From positions 34,691-98,690 of the forward strand of contig JADFHF010000009.1 in NCBI GenBank assembly GCA_022567305.1: a stretch of DNA of 64,000 nt. The letters run 5' to 3'. The stretch's first letter is position 1. Every line of letters starts with the position of its first letter. Positions 9,087 to 18,054 of the stretch are shown in pieces. The position numbers were made by a program, and so were the translations under genes. The stretch comes from Bacteroidota bacterium (GTDB lineage: Bacteria > Bacteroidota > Rhodothermia > Rhodothermales > UBA10348). The notes below the pieces were generated by a model that was given only the letters and a program-made list of their open reading frames with translations, was not told where the DNA came from and made no database searches.

Positions 9087-9896
9087 TTAGAGTTTCTCAA
9101 AGATCTCGAGAAACGAACCAGGGCTAATTCCCGAAACACCCGTTCGTATTCGGAGCGAAGAGAACAGATCGAGGAGTAGCATTTGAACCGCATGAATGGG
9201 GACGGCAATCCAAAAAGAGCGTGATCGCCAAACGAGTGCTCCTAGGGCAACTCCACCTACGATCGAAAGCAGGGCTTCCGGTAAGGGCTTTTCGTAATGA
9301 AGAATGGCGAACGGAACGGTCTGAATAAAGATGGCATAGATCCCAAAAACCCTGGCCGTACCAAACAAGACGAATCCCCTCCAGAGGTATTCCCATCCCA
9401 TCCAGTAGAAGATGAATACAGCCTCGTAGATGAAGAAGACGGTCCAGTCGATGGCTGCGGGCCCATAATGCGGGTAGTTCGCCTGAAAGCTACTGCCATC
9501 TGATAAAATCCACGTGCCGAGAAGGGCGAAGGGCAGGTAAACGGCCCCAATTATCGAGGCGAATCGCCAGTCGCCAAGGCCGAGCCCCATCTCCCTGACG
9601 TTGCGCTTGAATCCGAAGCGGAGAATCAGGATGGGAACTACGAAACCCAGAACACCCTGAACAACAAACCACCAAGTCCAACTCCCCAGTCCGACAGACT
9701 CGATACCCAGCTTCGGAGCGATCTCGGTTCGAAACAGCGTGCGATCGCCCAGTTTCATCTGGAGGATAACGGCAAAGGCGCTGAACAGAAGAACGAAGAC
9801 AGTCTGTCGGTCGAGATTGGAGATGGCGGTCCTGACGGAGCGAATTTCTCGCCCCAAATCGAAAATCCTGGTGTTGTTATCCGATTCGTCTTTCAA
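9087..9896 (-). CDS. CPBP-family intramembrane metalloprotease-like protein, first motif incomplete
   Basis: This is a 269-residue multi-spanning membrane protein of the CPBP (Rce1/CAAX-protease-like) superfamily. A ~30-residue soluble N-terminus is followed by about seven hydrophobic segments. The family motifs are EExxxR, FxxxH and HxxxB. FxxxH is present as FAILH and the third motif as HAVQM, but motif one reads GWEYLWRGF, so the first of the two glutamates is Trp. The ExxxR part is retained. Some family members vary here, so activity is uncertain rather than excluded. It starts 32 bases after the lipA stop on the same strand and is probably co-transcribed with it; the link with lipoate synthesis is unknown. 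Confidence 0.8.
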   Translation of the reverse strand: MKDESDNNTRIFDLGREIRSVRTAISNLDRQTVFVLLFSAFAVILQMKLGDRTLFRTEIAPKLGIESVGLGSWTWWFVVQGVLGFVVPILILRFGFKRNVREMGLGLGDWRFASIIGAVYLPFALLGTWILSDGSSFQANYPHYGPAAIDWTVFFIYEAVFIFYWMGWEYLWRGFVLFGTARVFGIYAIFIQTVPFAILHYEKPLPEALLSIVGGVALGALVWRSRSFWIAVPIHAVQMLLLDLFSSLRIRTGVSGISPGSFLEIFEKL

Positions 9897-9928
9897 GAAT
9901 TCAGAAACAATTGAATCGAGGGCCGCTG

Positions 9929-10903
9929 TTAGAGATGGCGTTCCGCATGATAAGAAGATCGAACAAGTGGACCACTCTCGACGTGCTCGATTCCCTTCGA
10001 TTCTCCAATTTCTTTATACCGATTGAACTGGTCCGGATGAATGAATTCATGAACGGGTAAATGCAGGCGTGTCGGCTGCAAGTACTGGCCAATCGTCATC
10101 ACATCGACACCGATCTCTACAAAGTCGTCCATAAGGACCATGACTTCTTCTTCGCATTCTCCGAGGCCAACCATGATGCCACTCTTCGTACGGAGTCCCT
10201 GATCCTTTGCGATCCGAAGTACCTCGAGGGACCGTTTGTATTCCGCCTGGGGTCGAACCGTGCGATACAGTCTCGGAACCGTCTCCATATTGTGATTCAG
10301 GATTTCCGGTCGTTCGTCCAGGACCGTTTGCAGGGCTTCACGATCACCTCGAAAGTCCGGGATAAGGACTTCGATCGTGCACCCCTCTATTTCCTCTCGG
10401 AGTCGCTGAATCGTCAGGGCAAAAATGGGTGCACCGCCATCCTTTCTCTCATCCCGGTTTACACTGGTCACCACCGCATGTTGGATTCCCATCAATTTGG
10501 CCGCTCGGGCGACGCGATTGGGTTCGTCGTAGTCCAACCCCGGATCGGGTCGCCCCGTCATCACGGCACAAAAGCCGCAGCTCCGGGTGCAGATATTACC
10601 GAGAATCATGAACGTAGCGGTACCGGCCGTCCAACATTCGCCCATGTTGGGGCATCTAGCGCTCTGGCACACCGTGTGCAAATCATTCGAATCAATAATC
10701 TCAACCAAATTGCGGTATCGCTCTCCGTACGGCAGTTTTACGCGCAGCCAGTCCGGGCGTCGTCCGGGGCCTGAAACCTGGGTTGCCGAATCCATCAATG
10801 GCAACTCAATCAGGTCTGAATCAACCCCGTTTGAAGAGGGTCTCGCTTCGAGCGATATATCCCCCGGGCGGAAGGCAGTTCGAATTTTCTTTTTCTCTAT
10901 CAT
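9929..10903 (-). CDS. lipA: Lipoyl synthase LipA
   Basis: LipA is a radical-SAM enzyme that inserts two sulfurs into protein-bound octanoate to make lipoyl groups for the 2-oxoacid dehydrogenases and glycine cleavage system. Both iron-sulfur clusters are encoded. The auxiliary cluster cysteines are C79, C84 and C90 in [14 protein letters not shown], and the radical-SAM CxxxCxxC is C105/C109/C112 in CTRSCGFC. The conserved [10 protein letters not shown] tail is present, with the serine that ligates the auxiliary cluster. The N-terminus is about 40 residues longer than needed; ATG 10795 ([10 protein letters not shown]) is an alternative start just before the conserved [10 protein letters not shown]. 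No lipB or lplA is visible nearby. Confidence 0.95.
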   Translation of the reverse strand: MIEKKKIRTAFRPGDISLEARPSSNGVDSDLIELPLMDSATQVSGPGRRPDWLRVKLPYGERYRNLVEIIDSNDLHTVCQSARCPNMGECWTAGTATFMILGNICTRSCGFCAVMTGRPDPGLDYDEPNRVARAAKLMGIQHAVVTSVNRDERKDGGAPIFALTIQRLREEIEGCTIEVLIPDFRGDREALQTVLDERPEILNHNMETVPRLYRTVRPQAEYKRSLEVLRIAKDQGLRTKSGIMVGLGECEEEVMVLMDDFVEIGVDVMTIGQYLQPTRLHLPVHEFIHPDQFNRYKEIGESKGIEHVESGPLVRSSYHAERHL

Positions 10904-11148
10904 ACGGGCTGAAAATGCACAGCGTTCACGCTAAAACGACCTTTTTAGGGGTGGTCGTAGGACGTGTGTCGGACCTACAGACCGTGCGCTATTATGATCC
11001 CATTCCGTGCTCTCGCAGGCGATGAAGTTTCGACCGAAAGGTTCTATCTTGATTCGTGTCGGAAACGGGATACCGGTTTCCGAAATCGAGTTATTTACAC
11101 GCTGATGAGAGTGATCAGGCGTCCTTCATCTCAATTACTAAAGACTAA

Positions 11149-12501
11149 ATGGAGTTAACTAAGGTGCAGAACATCTCGCCGGAAAACGTCGAGGAGATTT
11201 ATCTGGAGCATTTGAATGCCAAGGGCATGATAGGAATCGTTCTTGATCTGGAGAAGAGTCAGGGGCTCAACCTTTATGATCAGCGATCTCAGAAAAACTA
11301 TTTGGACTTCTTCGGATTCTACGCCTCAAGCGCTCTCGGAATGAATCATCCGAAACTTCGCCAGGATGAGGAATTCTTAGAACGACTGCTCGAGTCTGCG
11401 CTGAACAAAGTCACCAATTCCGATATTCGGACCACCCATATGGCTCGCTTTCTAACCACCTTTGGTCGACTCGCAAAACCGGACTATCTGCCATACGCAT
11501 TCTTTGTTTCCGGTGGTGCTCTGGCCGTCGAAAATGCGCTGAAGGCGGCGTTTGACTGGAAAGTCCGAAAGAATTTCCAGAATGGGTATGATCGCGAGGT
11601 TGGAGGACAGGTGCTTCACCTTGAAGAATCGTTTCACGGTCGTTCGGGCTACACCCTTTCTCTGACCAATACCGCTGATCTGCGAAAGATCAAACATTTT
11701 CCGAAATTTGATTGGCCTCGGATATCCAATCCTAAAATCGAATTCCCTCTTTCGGAAAATATCGAGGATCTCGAGAGGCGCGAGAATCATTCGCTGGAAC
11801 AGGCCAAGACGGCATTCTTGGAGCGAAAGGATGAAATTGCCTGTATCCTCCTCGAACCGATCCAGGGCGAGGGAGGCGATAACCATTTTCGCACGGAGTA
11901 TTTACGCGCACTCAAAGATTTGGCACACGAAAACGATGCGCTTCTGATTTTCGACGAGGTACAGACCGGGGTCGCTGTGACGGGTTCATTCTGGGTCCAC
12001 GAAGCGCTGGGCGTTGAACCCGATTTAATGTGTTTCGGTAAGAAAACCCAGGTTTGTGGCTTTCTGGCTAGCTCGAAACTAGACGAAGTAGACGGGCACG
12101 TATTCCAAGAGGGCAGTCGCATCAACTCGACCTGGGGTGGAAATATCGTCGATATGGTCCGATTTGATCGGATTCTCGAGATTATCGAAGAGGATAATCT
12201 GGTTGAGAATGCCTCCCGGGTAGGAGACTACTTGCTCGAGAGACTCCGAAAGATGCAGAATGAACACGAGTCCGTCACCAACGCACGCGGGCGCGGTCTC
12301 TTCTGTGCAGCCGACGTACCCGACGTCGCTTTTCGTGATCGCGTGCTGAGTCGCTGCTACGACGAGGGCGTGATCATGCTGGGATGTGGTCAGCGGTCCA
12401 TTCGGTTCAGGTCACCCCTGACGACAACCATTGACGACATCGACATGGGGTTGGATGTTTTGAACGGGGTGATTTCATCCGTTGAGAACGAGCAGCTTTA
12501 G
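11149..12501 (+). CDS. lat: L-lysine 6-transaminase
   Basis: This class III PLP aminotransferase removes the epsilon-amino group of lysine, giving 2-aminoadipate semialdehyde (which cyclises to piperideine-6-carboxylate). It is the entry to lysine catabolism or to piperidine-type products. The 450-residue length and the opening DFFGFYASSALGMNHPKL are typical of the Lat family. Also visible are EPIQGEGGDNHFR, the cofactor aspartate in LIFDEVQTGV, and the active-site lysine in CFGKKTQVCG. It is divergent from lipA across 245 bases. The partner semialdehyde dehydrogenase is not in the window. dapF (28632) and lysA (40136), which make lysine, are present elsewhere here. Confidence 0.93.
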   Translation: MELTKVQNISPENVEEIYLEHLNAKGMIGIVLDLEKSQGLNLYDQRSQKNYLDFFGFYASSALGMNHPKLRQDEEFLERLLESALNKVTNSDIRTTHMARFLTTFGRLAKPDYLPYAFFVSGGALAVENALKAAFDWKVRKNFQNGYDREVGGQVLHLEESFHGRSGYTLSLTNTADLRKIKHFPKFDWPRISNPKIEFPLSENIEDLERRENHSLEQAKTAFLERKDEIACILLEPIQGEGGDNHFRTEYLRALKDLAHENDALLIFDEVQTGVAVTGSFWVHEALGVEPDLMCFGKKTQVCGFLASSKLDEVDGHVFQEGSRINSTWGGNIVDMVRFDRILEIIEEDNLVENASRVGDYLLERLRKMQNEHESVTNARGRGLFCAADVPDVAFRDRVLSRCYDEGVIMLGCGQRSIRFRSPLTTTIDDIDMGLDVLNGVISSVENEQL

Positions 12502-12584
12502 TTGAATGGATTGGCACTTGGGTCAACAAAAGAGGCGACACTTCAAGGAAACGCTTTTTTTTCGTGGCATCGACATCGTACCAA

Positions 12585-13349
12585 CTACTTTTCAACCATA
12601 GCGGCAAGGGATTCAGGAGTGATGTCACCGTTGAGTTCAACTCTTCGGACGCTCATTGATTGGAATCCGAAAGAGCCCATGTCTACCTCAATGGAATGAG
12701 CAATCTTCAAGCCGTCGATCGTTTCATAGTCAAGTACTCTTACAACGAATGGATCGCCTCCCATCGGAGATGGCATCTCCGTCCCGACAAGAAGCAGCGA
12801 ATCGTGATCATAGAATAAACGGGCCTGAGGTTCGGCCTTCATTTCAATTACGTACGCCATCGAGCCATCGAATTCTTCTGATTCGAGCATGGTAAACATG
12901 GAATCGGGCAGGGCGAGACGCTGAAGCTCCTCTTTGACGTGCATGGTCGATTCATACTGCCATCGCTGGGCGGCAGGTAAACTGTCGAATTCCGTTCGAC
13001 CTTGAAAGCTATCTACCCAACCTTCGTCTGGAGTGATATATGTAGTAACGTTTCCTGCTCCTGCGGGAAATTCTGGAGGAGCATCGTGAACCGTGACTTT
13101 CGAAAAAAGGTATCCGGGCCTGACAACCCACGACTCGGTCGACATTATCAAGCTCATCTGCTGGATGTCCATGACCATTTCCATCTTCATGTACATCGTT
13201 TTCACGTTATTCCACGCCTCACTGCCGCCGGTCGCTTCGATGTTGGCCTCAAAAACTTCTTTGGGAGTTTTCAAATCTTGACCTGATGACACCGTTGTTG
13301 CCGTCAGGAGAAATACCCAAAGGATGAGTCCGATTTTCCTTGCATGCAT
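12585..13349 (-). CDS. Exported LolA/LolB-like fold protein, unknown function
   Basis: This is a 254-residue secreted protein with a clear signal peptide, MHARKIGLILWVFLLTATTV, ending near SSGQ. The mature part starts with FEANIEATGGSEAWNNVKT, a helix-then-strand pattern seen in many exported proteins of the LolA-like superfamily (outer-membrane lipoprotein sorting and related DUFs) from FCB bacteria. It is followed by long alternating strands and a C-terminal MSVRRVELNGDITPESL segment. These proteins bind hydrophobic ligands or lipoprotein acyl chains, but no specific partner can be named. It lies 94 bases upstream of the gyrA stop on the reverse strand and convergent with lat. I see no lipobox. 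Confidence 0.65.
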   Translation of the reverse strand: MHARKIGLILWVFLLTATTVSSGQDLKTPKEVFEANIEATGGSEAWNNVKTMYMKMEMVMDIQQMSLIMSTESWVVRPGYLFSKVTVHDAPPEFPAGAGNVTTYITPDEGWVDSFQGRTEFDSLPAAQRWQYESTMHVKEELQRLALPDSMFTMLESEEFDGSMAYVIEMKAEPQARLFYDHDSLLLVGTEMPSPMGGDPFVVRVLDYETIDGLKIAHSIEVDMGSFGFQSMSVRRVELNGDITPESLAAMVEK

Positions 13350-13443
13350 AGTATTTTATACTTCCTAATGATCGGATTTATCAAAAAAACGGTTCAGAAT
13401 GATCGCGGGAGAGACGACATGCAGAATACTGCGCTCGAACTGA

Positions 13444-16014
13444 CTACGCTTCCGATTCGTCGTTTTGTTCTTTGCCATTCTCCTGCGCGTTTCCCTCGTC
13501 GAGGATTACACGAGTGACATCAGCAATGGCGTCATCACGTTTCAGACTAATAACTCGTACGCCTTGCGTGTTCCGTCCCATGGATCGGATTCCAGAGATC
13601 TTAAAGCGAATCATGATCCCTTTTTCGGTGGATATCATGAGGTCGTCGGATTCGAGAACGCCTTTAATGGCCACCAGAGGACCGGTGCGGCTCGTGGCCT
13701 TCATCGTAATGATGCCTTTTCCGCCGCGCCCTTGTCGTCGGTAGTCGTCGATCTTCGATCGTTTCCCGTATCCGTTCGCGCTTACGACTAAAACTTCTCG
13801 GTCTCCGTCGTTCATCACAATCATACCTACAACCGAGTCGGATTCTGAGAGCCTGATTCCCCGAACTCCGCGCGTATTTCGACCCATTGGACGCGCGTTC
13901 TCTTCTGCGAAACGAATGGCCTTGCCGTTGGTGGCTCCCAGTAGGATGTCGGCATTTCCATCTGTCATATGCGCTTCGATGAGCTGGTCATCCTCGTTGA
14001 TCGAAATAGCGATGATTCCATCCACGCGTGGGCGGGAAAACGCTTCCAGTTTCGTCTTCTTGACCTGGCCGCGACGGGTCGCCATCATAACGTAATGGGC
14101 ATTCAGGAATTCGGGGTCTTCGAAATCCGACTTGGTAATATTCAGAACGGCCCGGAGACGATCTGATGCCGCAATCTGAATAAGGTTGCGGATCGAGCGG
14201 CCTTTGGCGGTACGTCCACCCTCAGGTATCTCAAATACGCGTAACCAGTAGCACCGGCCATGGTCAGTGAAAAACAGGAGATAATCGTGGTTCCTCGAGA
14301 CAAACAGATGTTCGATGAAATCTTCATCTCGCATACCTGAGCCGCGGACGCCAACGCCACCTCGGCCCTGCTGTCGATATTCTGTCGTAATCGTTCGTTT
14401 GATCAGGCCCTGTCTTGAGACGGTAACGACAACCTGTTCATCGTCAATCAAATCCTCAATAATGATATCACCGCCGCCCGTGTAATCGATGGCAGTTCTG
14501 CGTTCATCACCGTATTTGTCCCGCATCTCAAGGAGTTCATCCTGGATGATCTTCATCCTCAGATCCTTATCCCCCAAGATCGTTTGTAAGCGCTTAATCT
14601 CTTTCAGGACGGCTTCAAACTCCTCTTCAATTTTCTTTCGCTCCAACCCAGTAAGACGGCTCAAGCGTAGATCCAAAATGGCCTTCGCCTGGATCTCCGT
14701 AAGCGTGAAAAGCGATTTTCCATCTGTGGGAAGTCCGAGCCGCTCCAGCTGATCTGTAGAGAGGTGAGAGGGTAGAACGCCCGCAATCAAGTTTTCCTGG
14801 GCTACGGTTGTATCCGAAGAATTTCGGATAATGGTGATCACTGCATCCAGGTGATCCAGTGCAACGGTCAATCCTTCCAGAATATGTGCACGCTGTTCCG
14901 CTTTGCGCAGCTCGAACTCCGTACGTCGCTGTACAACCTCATGCCGATGATCGACATAATGGTGGATGATCTCCTTCAGATTAAGGGTGCGCGGTCGGCC
15001 GTTAACCAGCGCCACCATATTTACACCAAACGTCCACTGCAACTGAGTGAACTTGTACAGTTGATTTTCTACAACGAGAGGGACAGCATCCTTCTTCAGT
15101 TCTATCACGATTCGCATGCCATCACGGTCGCTCTCGTCGCGAAGATCAGATATGCCGGCGATTTTTTTGTCGTGTGCCAGAGAAGCGATTTTCTCCAGGA
15201 GCGTACTCTTATTGACCTGGTACGGAATTTCGTTGACGATCAGTGCCATCCGCCCCTTCCGGATCTCCTCTACTTCGATCTTCGCCCGCATCACAACGCG
15301 GCCTCTGCCCAGGTGATAAGCAGCTTTCACACCTGTATGGCCATAGATGATTCCACCCGTCGGAAAATCCGGAGCTGGAACGTGCTCCATCAACTCATCA
15401 ATTTCGATCTCGTTGTTTTGTATGTAGGCGACAACTGCGTTGATGACTTCGCGAATATTGTGGGGAGGAATTTTTGTGGCCATTCCCACCGCAATTCCGT
15501 CCGAACCATTAATGAGCAGGTTAGGAATGGCCGCAGGTAACACTTGCGGCTCCTGAAGGGAACCGTCGAAATTTTCCTGGAAATCGACCGTCTCCTTCGC
15601 AAGATCGTTCAGGATGTCCTCCGAAAGGCGGGTCATTCGAGCTTCTGTGTACCGCATTGCGGCCGCAGAATCTCCATCTATAGATCCGAAATTCCCCTGT
15701 CCATCCACAAGCGGATAGCGCATGGAAAAATCCTGGGCCATGCGCACCATGGTATCGTAGATAGCTGAATCCCCGTGAGGGTGATACTTTCCAAGAACCT
15801 CGCCCACGACCGTAGCGCTCTTTTTGTAGGGACCTCCTGCGCTGAGACTCAACTGACTCATTCCGTAGAGCACCCTTCGGTGCACAGGTTTAAGTCCGTC
15901 TCTGACATCAGGCAGGGCTCTGCCAACAATTACCGACATCGAATAGTCGATGTACGAGGATTTCATTTCCTCCTCGATGTTTATCGGGACGATTCGTTCG
16001 ATATTGTTTTCCAT
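13444..16014 (-). CDS. gyrA: DNA gyrase subunit A
   Basis: GyrA is the DNA-cleaving subunit of gyrase, which introduces negative supercoils with GyrB. At 856 residues it is full length. The catalytic tyrosine is Tyr122 in [10 protein letters not shown]. The quinolone-resistance-determining region [20 protein letters not shown] has the sensitive-type residues Ser83 and Asp87. The C-terminal wheel carries the blade repeats. The GyrA box can be recognised in [13 protein letters not shown] near residue 555, with a second related RQGRGGKGI copy at about residue 760. The last residues are acidic (EQNDESEA), as in many gyrases. It has a 470-base leader region and no gyrB nearby. Confidence 0.97.
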   Translation of the reverse strand: MENNIERIVPINIEEEMKSSYIDYSMSVIVGRALPDVRDGLKPVHRRVLYGMSQLSLSAGGPYKKSATVVGEVLGKYHPHGDSAIYDTMVRMAQDFSMRYPLVDGQGNFGSIDGDSAAAMRYTEARMTRLSEDILNDLAKETVDFQENFDGSLQEPQVLPAAIPNLLINGSDGIAVGMATKIPPHNIREVINAVVAYIQNNEIEIDELMEHVPAPDFPTGGIIYGHTGVKAAYHLGRGRVVMRAKIEVEEIRKGRMALIVNEIPYQVNKSTLLEKIASLAHDKKIAGISDLRDESDRDGMRIVIELKKDAVPLVVENQLYKFTQLQWTFGVNMVALVNGRPRTLNLKEIIHHYVDHRHEVVQRRTEFELRKAEQRAHILEGLTVALDHLDAVITIIRNSSDTTVAQENLIAGVLPSHLSTDQLERLGLPTDGKSLFTLTEIQAKAILDLRLSRLTGLERKKIEEEFEAVLKEIKRLQTILGDKDLRMKIIQDELLEMRDKYGDERRTAIDYTGGGDIIIEDLIDDEQVVVTVSRQGLIKRTITTEYRQQGRGGVGVRGSGMRDEDFIEHLFVSRNHDYLLFFTDHGRCYWLRVFEIPEGGRTAKGRSIRNLIQIAASDRLRAVLNITKSDFEDPEFLNAHYVMMATRRGQVKKTKLEAFSRPRVDGIIAISINEDDQLIEAHMTDGNADILLGATNGKAIRFAEENARPMGRNTRGVRGIRLSESDSVVGMIVMNDGDREVLVVSANGYGKRSKIDDYRRQGRGGKGIITMKATSRTGPLVAIKGVLESDDLMISTEKGIMIRFKISGIRSMGRNTQGVRVISLKRDDAIADVTRVILDEGNAQENGKEQNDESEA

Positions 16015-16487
16015 GCAGTCGTGAAATGAGAAGAATTACGACGTGTCAGAAGAGGCGTTTGTAGACACGCAAAAACTCAGAAACGAGTCCGAAATTACGC
16101 CCTTGGATGAGCCCGTAAGAAGTGTCAACTATGAGTAGAAAATCTTCGGATTGTGGGTAACTGAAAGATACAGAATATGGCCCTTATTTTCCACCAAAAA
16201 ACGAGAAGGACACGTTCAGTGTAAATCGTGTAATTATAATTATTTAGAGCACATTGTTCTAGGGCATTATTTTCGTAATTCCGGTGCCGGAAAATGGACA
16301 TCCTGAAGGTTCGTTTCAAGCACTTCAAACGGGTCATATTCGAGTTCTCAACAGGCATGATATCCCAGTGCCCAATCACGCATTTTAGCTTCGCGATTGC
16401 AATGGGGTAAGACCCCAGACCTGCGCCAGGCATAACCTCTTGTGGCCACACTCAATTCTAACCAAGTCCTTCTTACTCCGGACCAGA
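16015..16487. other. Non-coding leader upstream of gyrA
   Basis: These 473 bases lie between the gyrA start (reverse strand) and the remains of the GAF gene. Short frames here (for example 108 codons on the reverse strand) have unnatural composition and no recognisable protein, so I call it non-coding. It is AT-richer than its neighbours. Two dyad elements stand out: the perfect palindrome TAATTATAATTA at 16231-16242, and just beside it an imperfect inverted repeat, AGAGCACATTGTTCT, at about 16245-16259. They may be gyrA control sites or promoter elements, but I cannot place a convincing -33/-7 promoter. Confidence 0.5.
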
Positions 16488-16931
16488 CTAGAAGCTGAAT
16501 TGGTCGGCGTAACGGACCGCCATTTCATCACCGATGGCCTCCAGATACGCTTGATCCACGGTGTCAAAGGCAGAAGCGTGGTTTGAGTCAACATCCAGAA
16601 CGGCCACCGTACCACCGCCCGATGAAACGATCGGAATGACGATTTCAGACCGTGATCTGCTCCCCGAAAACTGGGTCGCCTCTGGGACGAGCTGGGTTTT
16701 CTTTGTTCGCGCAGCGGCACCGCAAACCCCGTTCGCGAAAGGCATGTCGATTCAACCATCTCCGCCTTGATACGGACCCACTTGTAGCCAGTCGGGGCGT
16801 ATCGTCCGATAGGATCCGGTCCAATGGTAATAATCGAAAGCACTGTGGAGTTCACAGACCATAGTGGCCATGGCCGCCACCCAGTCGGTAGAATCGTCAA
16901 TCAGGAGCCAAATACGCTCGGTCAGTCCCAT
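16488..16931 (-). pseudogene. GAF-domain protein, free-methionine-(R)-sulfoxide reductase-like, with in-frame stop
   Basis: The frame from ATG 16931 encodes WVAAMATMVCELHSAFDYYH and VGPYQG, the start of a small GAF protein of the fRMsr type. It then meets TGA at 16752-16754 and continues in the same frame with MPFANGVCGAAARTKKTQLV and RSEIVIPIVSSGGG through AVLDVDS to a natural stop at 16488. In homologues the stop position holds a redox cysteine (equivalent to E. coli Cys84). GVCG (Cys94) is kept, but the loop with the catalytic HIAC cysteine (Cys118) has been lost by a ~5-residue deletion. A usually aromatic residue (TGFYR) is Ser here. Together these indicate decay. Selenocysteine at the TGA is conceivable but unlikely. 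Confidence 0.75.
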
Positions 16932-17184
16932 ATATTTTGCTCGCTTTTCATCGTGCTCCACTATTCCAGGCCCATTTTGCCGCACCTGGTGCTCTGTGAA
17001 GGGCCATAGGATCCGATTTTTCTCTCTTACGACACCAGATCGAACTTTCTCGAGATAAATGTGATCCAAAAACCGGTCGGAGTGCAAGAAAACGGTTTCT
17101 TTTCGTACTAGTAGGTATGCCGAACCTGGCACCCTCATAATTCGCAGAAAAAATCGAATTTGAGTTCCCTCTGTCCAAAAAGGA

Positions 17185-17517
17185 ATGAAAACAGTGTTTA
17201 TCCCGGCTACAAAAACAGTTGATCTCATCGCGAAGACTCTCAACGAAGATTTTCCCGGAACCGTCTTCGCAGTTCGGCTCGAAGATCCCGTAAATGTGAT
17301 CACCGATATTCGTGGCGTAGACGTCATTTGGGTAGATGGACCCAATCGCGATGAGGTAGAAACGGCTTTGGAGCGTTTTCAGGGGATGACGTGGGATCCT
17401 AGAACGGGTGTGTTAGAGGGTCGATCTCATTTTGTTGTAGACGAAGAAGGGAATCTTACCCGCGTCTTTTACAACGTAGACTACATCTTTTGCGACGGTC
17501 CTGTCTCGGCGGCGTAG
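17185..17517 (+). CDS. Stand-alone LPD29-like domain protein
   Basis: This 110-residue protein resembles LPD29, a domain named from large polyvalent proteins of phages and conjugative elements. It also occurs alone or at the ends of chromosomal proteins; its function is unknown. Visible features are an N-terminal helix (TVDLIAKTLNEDFPG), a strand pair, the VDVIWVDGPN segment followed by a helix with EVETALERFQGM, and the family-type ending VDYIFCDGP. There is no signal or membrane segment. A purine-rich AGGA stretch precedes ATG 17185. It is isolated, divergent from the broken GAF gene and convergent with the acetyltransferase, so context gives no role. Confidence 0.65.
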   Translation: MKTVFIPATKTVDLIAKTLNEDFPGTVFAVRLEDPVNVITDIRGVDVIWVDGPNRDEVETALERFQGMTWDPRTGVLEGRSHFVVDEEGNLTRVFYNVDYIFCDGPVSAA

Positions 17518-17529
17518 TCATCAGACGAT

Positions 17530-18033
17530 TTAATCGTCCAGCAGACACTGCATAATCGCGACGTCCCTCCACGTTCCGTCTACACGACCCACTTCTTCTT
17601 GAACCCCCACGAGTGTGAATCCGCAGCTCCTGTGGAATGCAATGCTCGAATCGTTGTTCGCCCAGATTTTTGCTACGACATGGTGGTAGCCGACCGACTG
17701 AGCGAATTCCAAAAGACGAGACTGCAACAGTCTTCCGAAACCCTGACGAGTACTCGCTCGGAATAGATAAACAGACGTTTCGCAGGCCACTGCATACCCT
17801 CGTCGATCGCTATACGCTTTTACAATTCCCCATCCCCGCAAACCGGAATCCGTGTACACGACGAATACGGCCTCCTTGGGCCCGAGCGATTCAAGCAGAC
17901 GCAGAATATCCTCTTCCGAGACAGGCTCTGTATCCATGGTGCTGTCTCGAGCAAGTATAGACTCTGAATAAATCCGAGCGATGACCGGAGCATCGTCAGT
18001 GACGGCGGCGCGGACCAACGGAAATTCAGACAT
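17530..18033 (-). CDS. GNAT N-acetyltransferase, phosphinothricin-acetyltransferase-like
   Basis: This 167-residue acetyl-CoA-dependent acetyltransferase has the classic GNAT layout. It has the N-terminal VRAAVTDDAPVIARIYSESI, a substrate loop, the strand AVACETSVYLF, and the acetyl-CoA pyrophosphate loop RASTRQGFGRLL (RxxGxG/A type). The C-terminal motif is ANNDSSIAFHRSCGFTLVGV. The N-N-x-x-S/A-xx-x-H/Y-x-x-x-GF pattern is that of the PAT/YncA branch, which acylates amino acids or their analogues such as methionine derivatives and phosphinothricin. The natural substrate cannot be inferred. It lies 21 bases downstream of the subtilase stop on the same strand and is likely the last gene of that transcript. 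Confidence 0.85.
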   Translation of the reverse strand: MSEFPLVRAAVTDDAPVIARIYSESILARDSTMDTEPVSEEDILRLLESLGPKEAVFVVYTDSGLRGWGIVKAYSDRRGYAVACETSVYLFRASTRQGFGRLLQSRLLEFAQSVGYHHVVAKIWANNDSSIAFHRSCGFTLVGVQEEVGRVDGTWRDVAIMQCLLDD

Positions 18034-18054
18034 GATCGAAGCAGAACTCTGGGA

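Noticed and set aside
10061..10774. Forward frame of 237 codons antisense to lipA
   Set aside because: It lies entirely opposite lipA, with no recognisable domain and unnatural composition.
14851..15540. Forward frame of 229 codons antisense to gyrA
   Set aside because: It lies wholly within a certain gene on the other strand, has no family resemblance or ribosome site, and its length is explained by the codon pattern of gyrA.
16125..16451. Reverse frame of 108 codons in the gyrA leader
   Set aside because: It has high cysteine/tryptophan and random composition, no ribosome site and no family. Treated as non-coding.
16745..16800. Selenocysteine insertion at the TGA of the GAF gene as the main explanation
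   Set aside because: The catalytic Cys118 loop is deleted, an aromatic residue is changed and no Sec machinery is visible. Decay is simpler. Kept only as a finding to test.
16752..17345. Reverse frame of 197 codons as a whole gene
   Set aside because: Only its last ~60 codons resemble the GAF family. The upstream part is basic, low in conservation and overlaps the LPD29-like gene, so the true start is near 16931.
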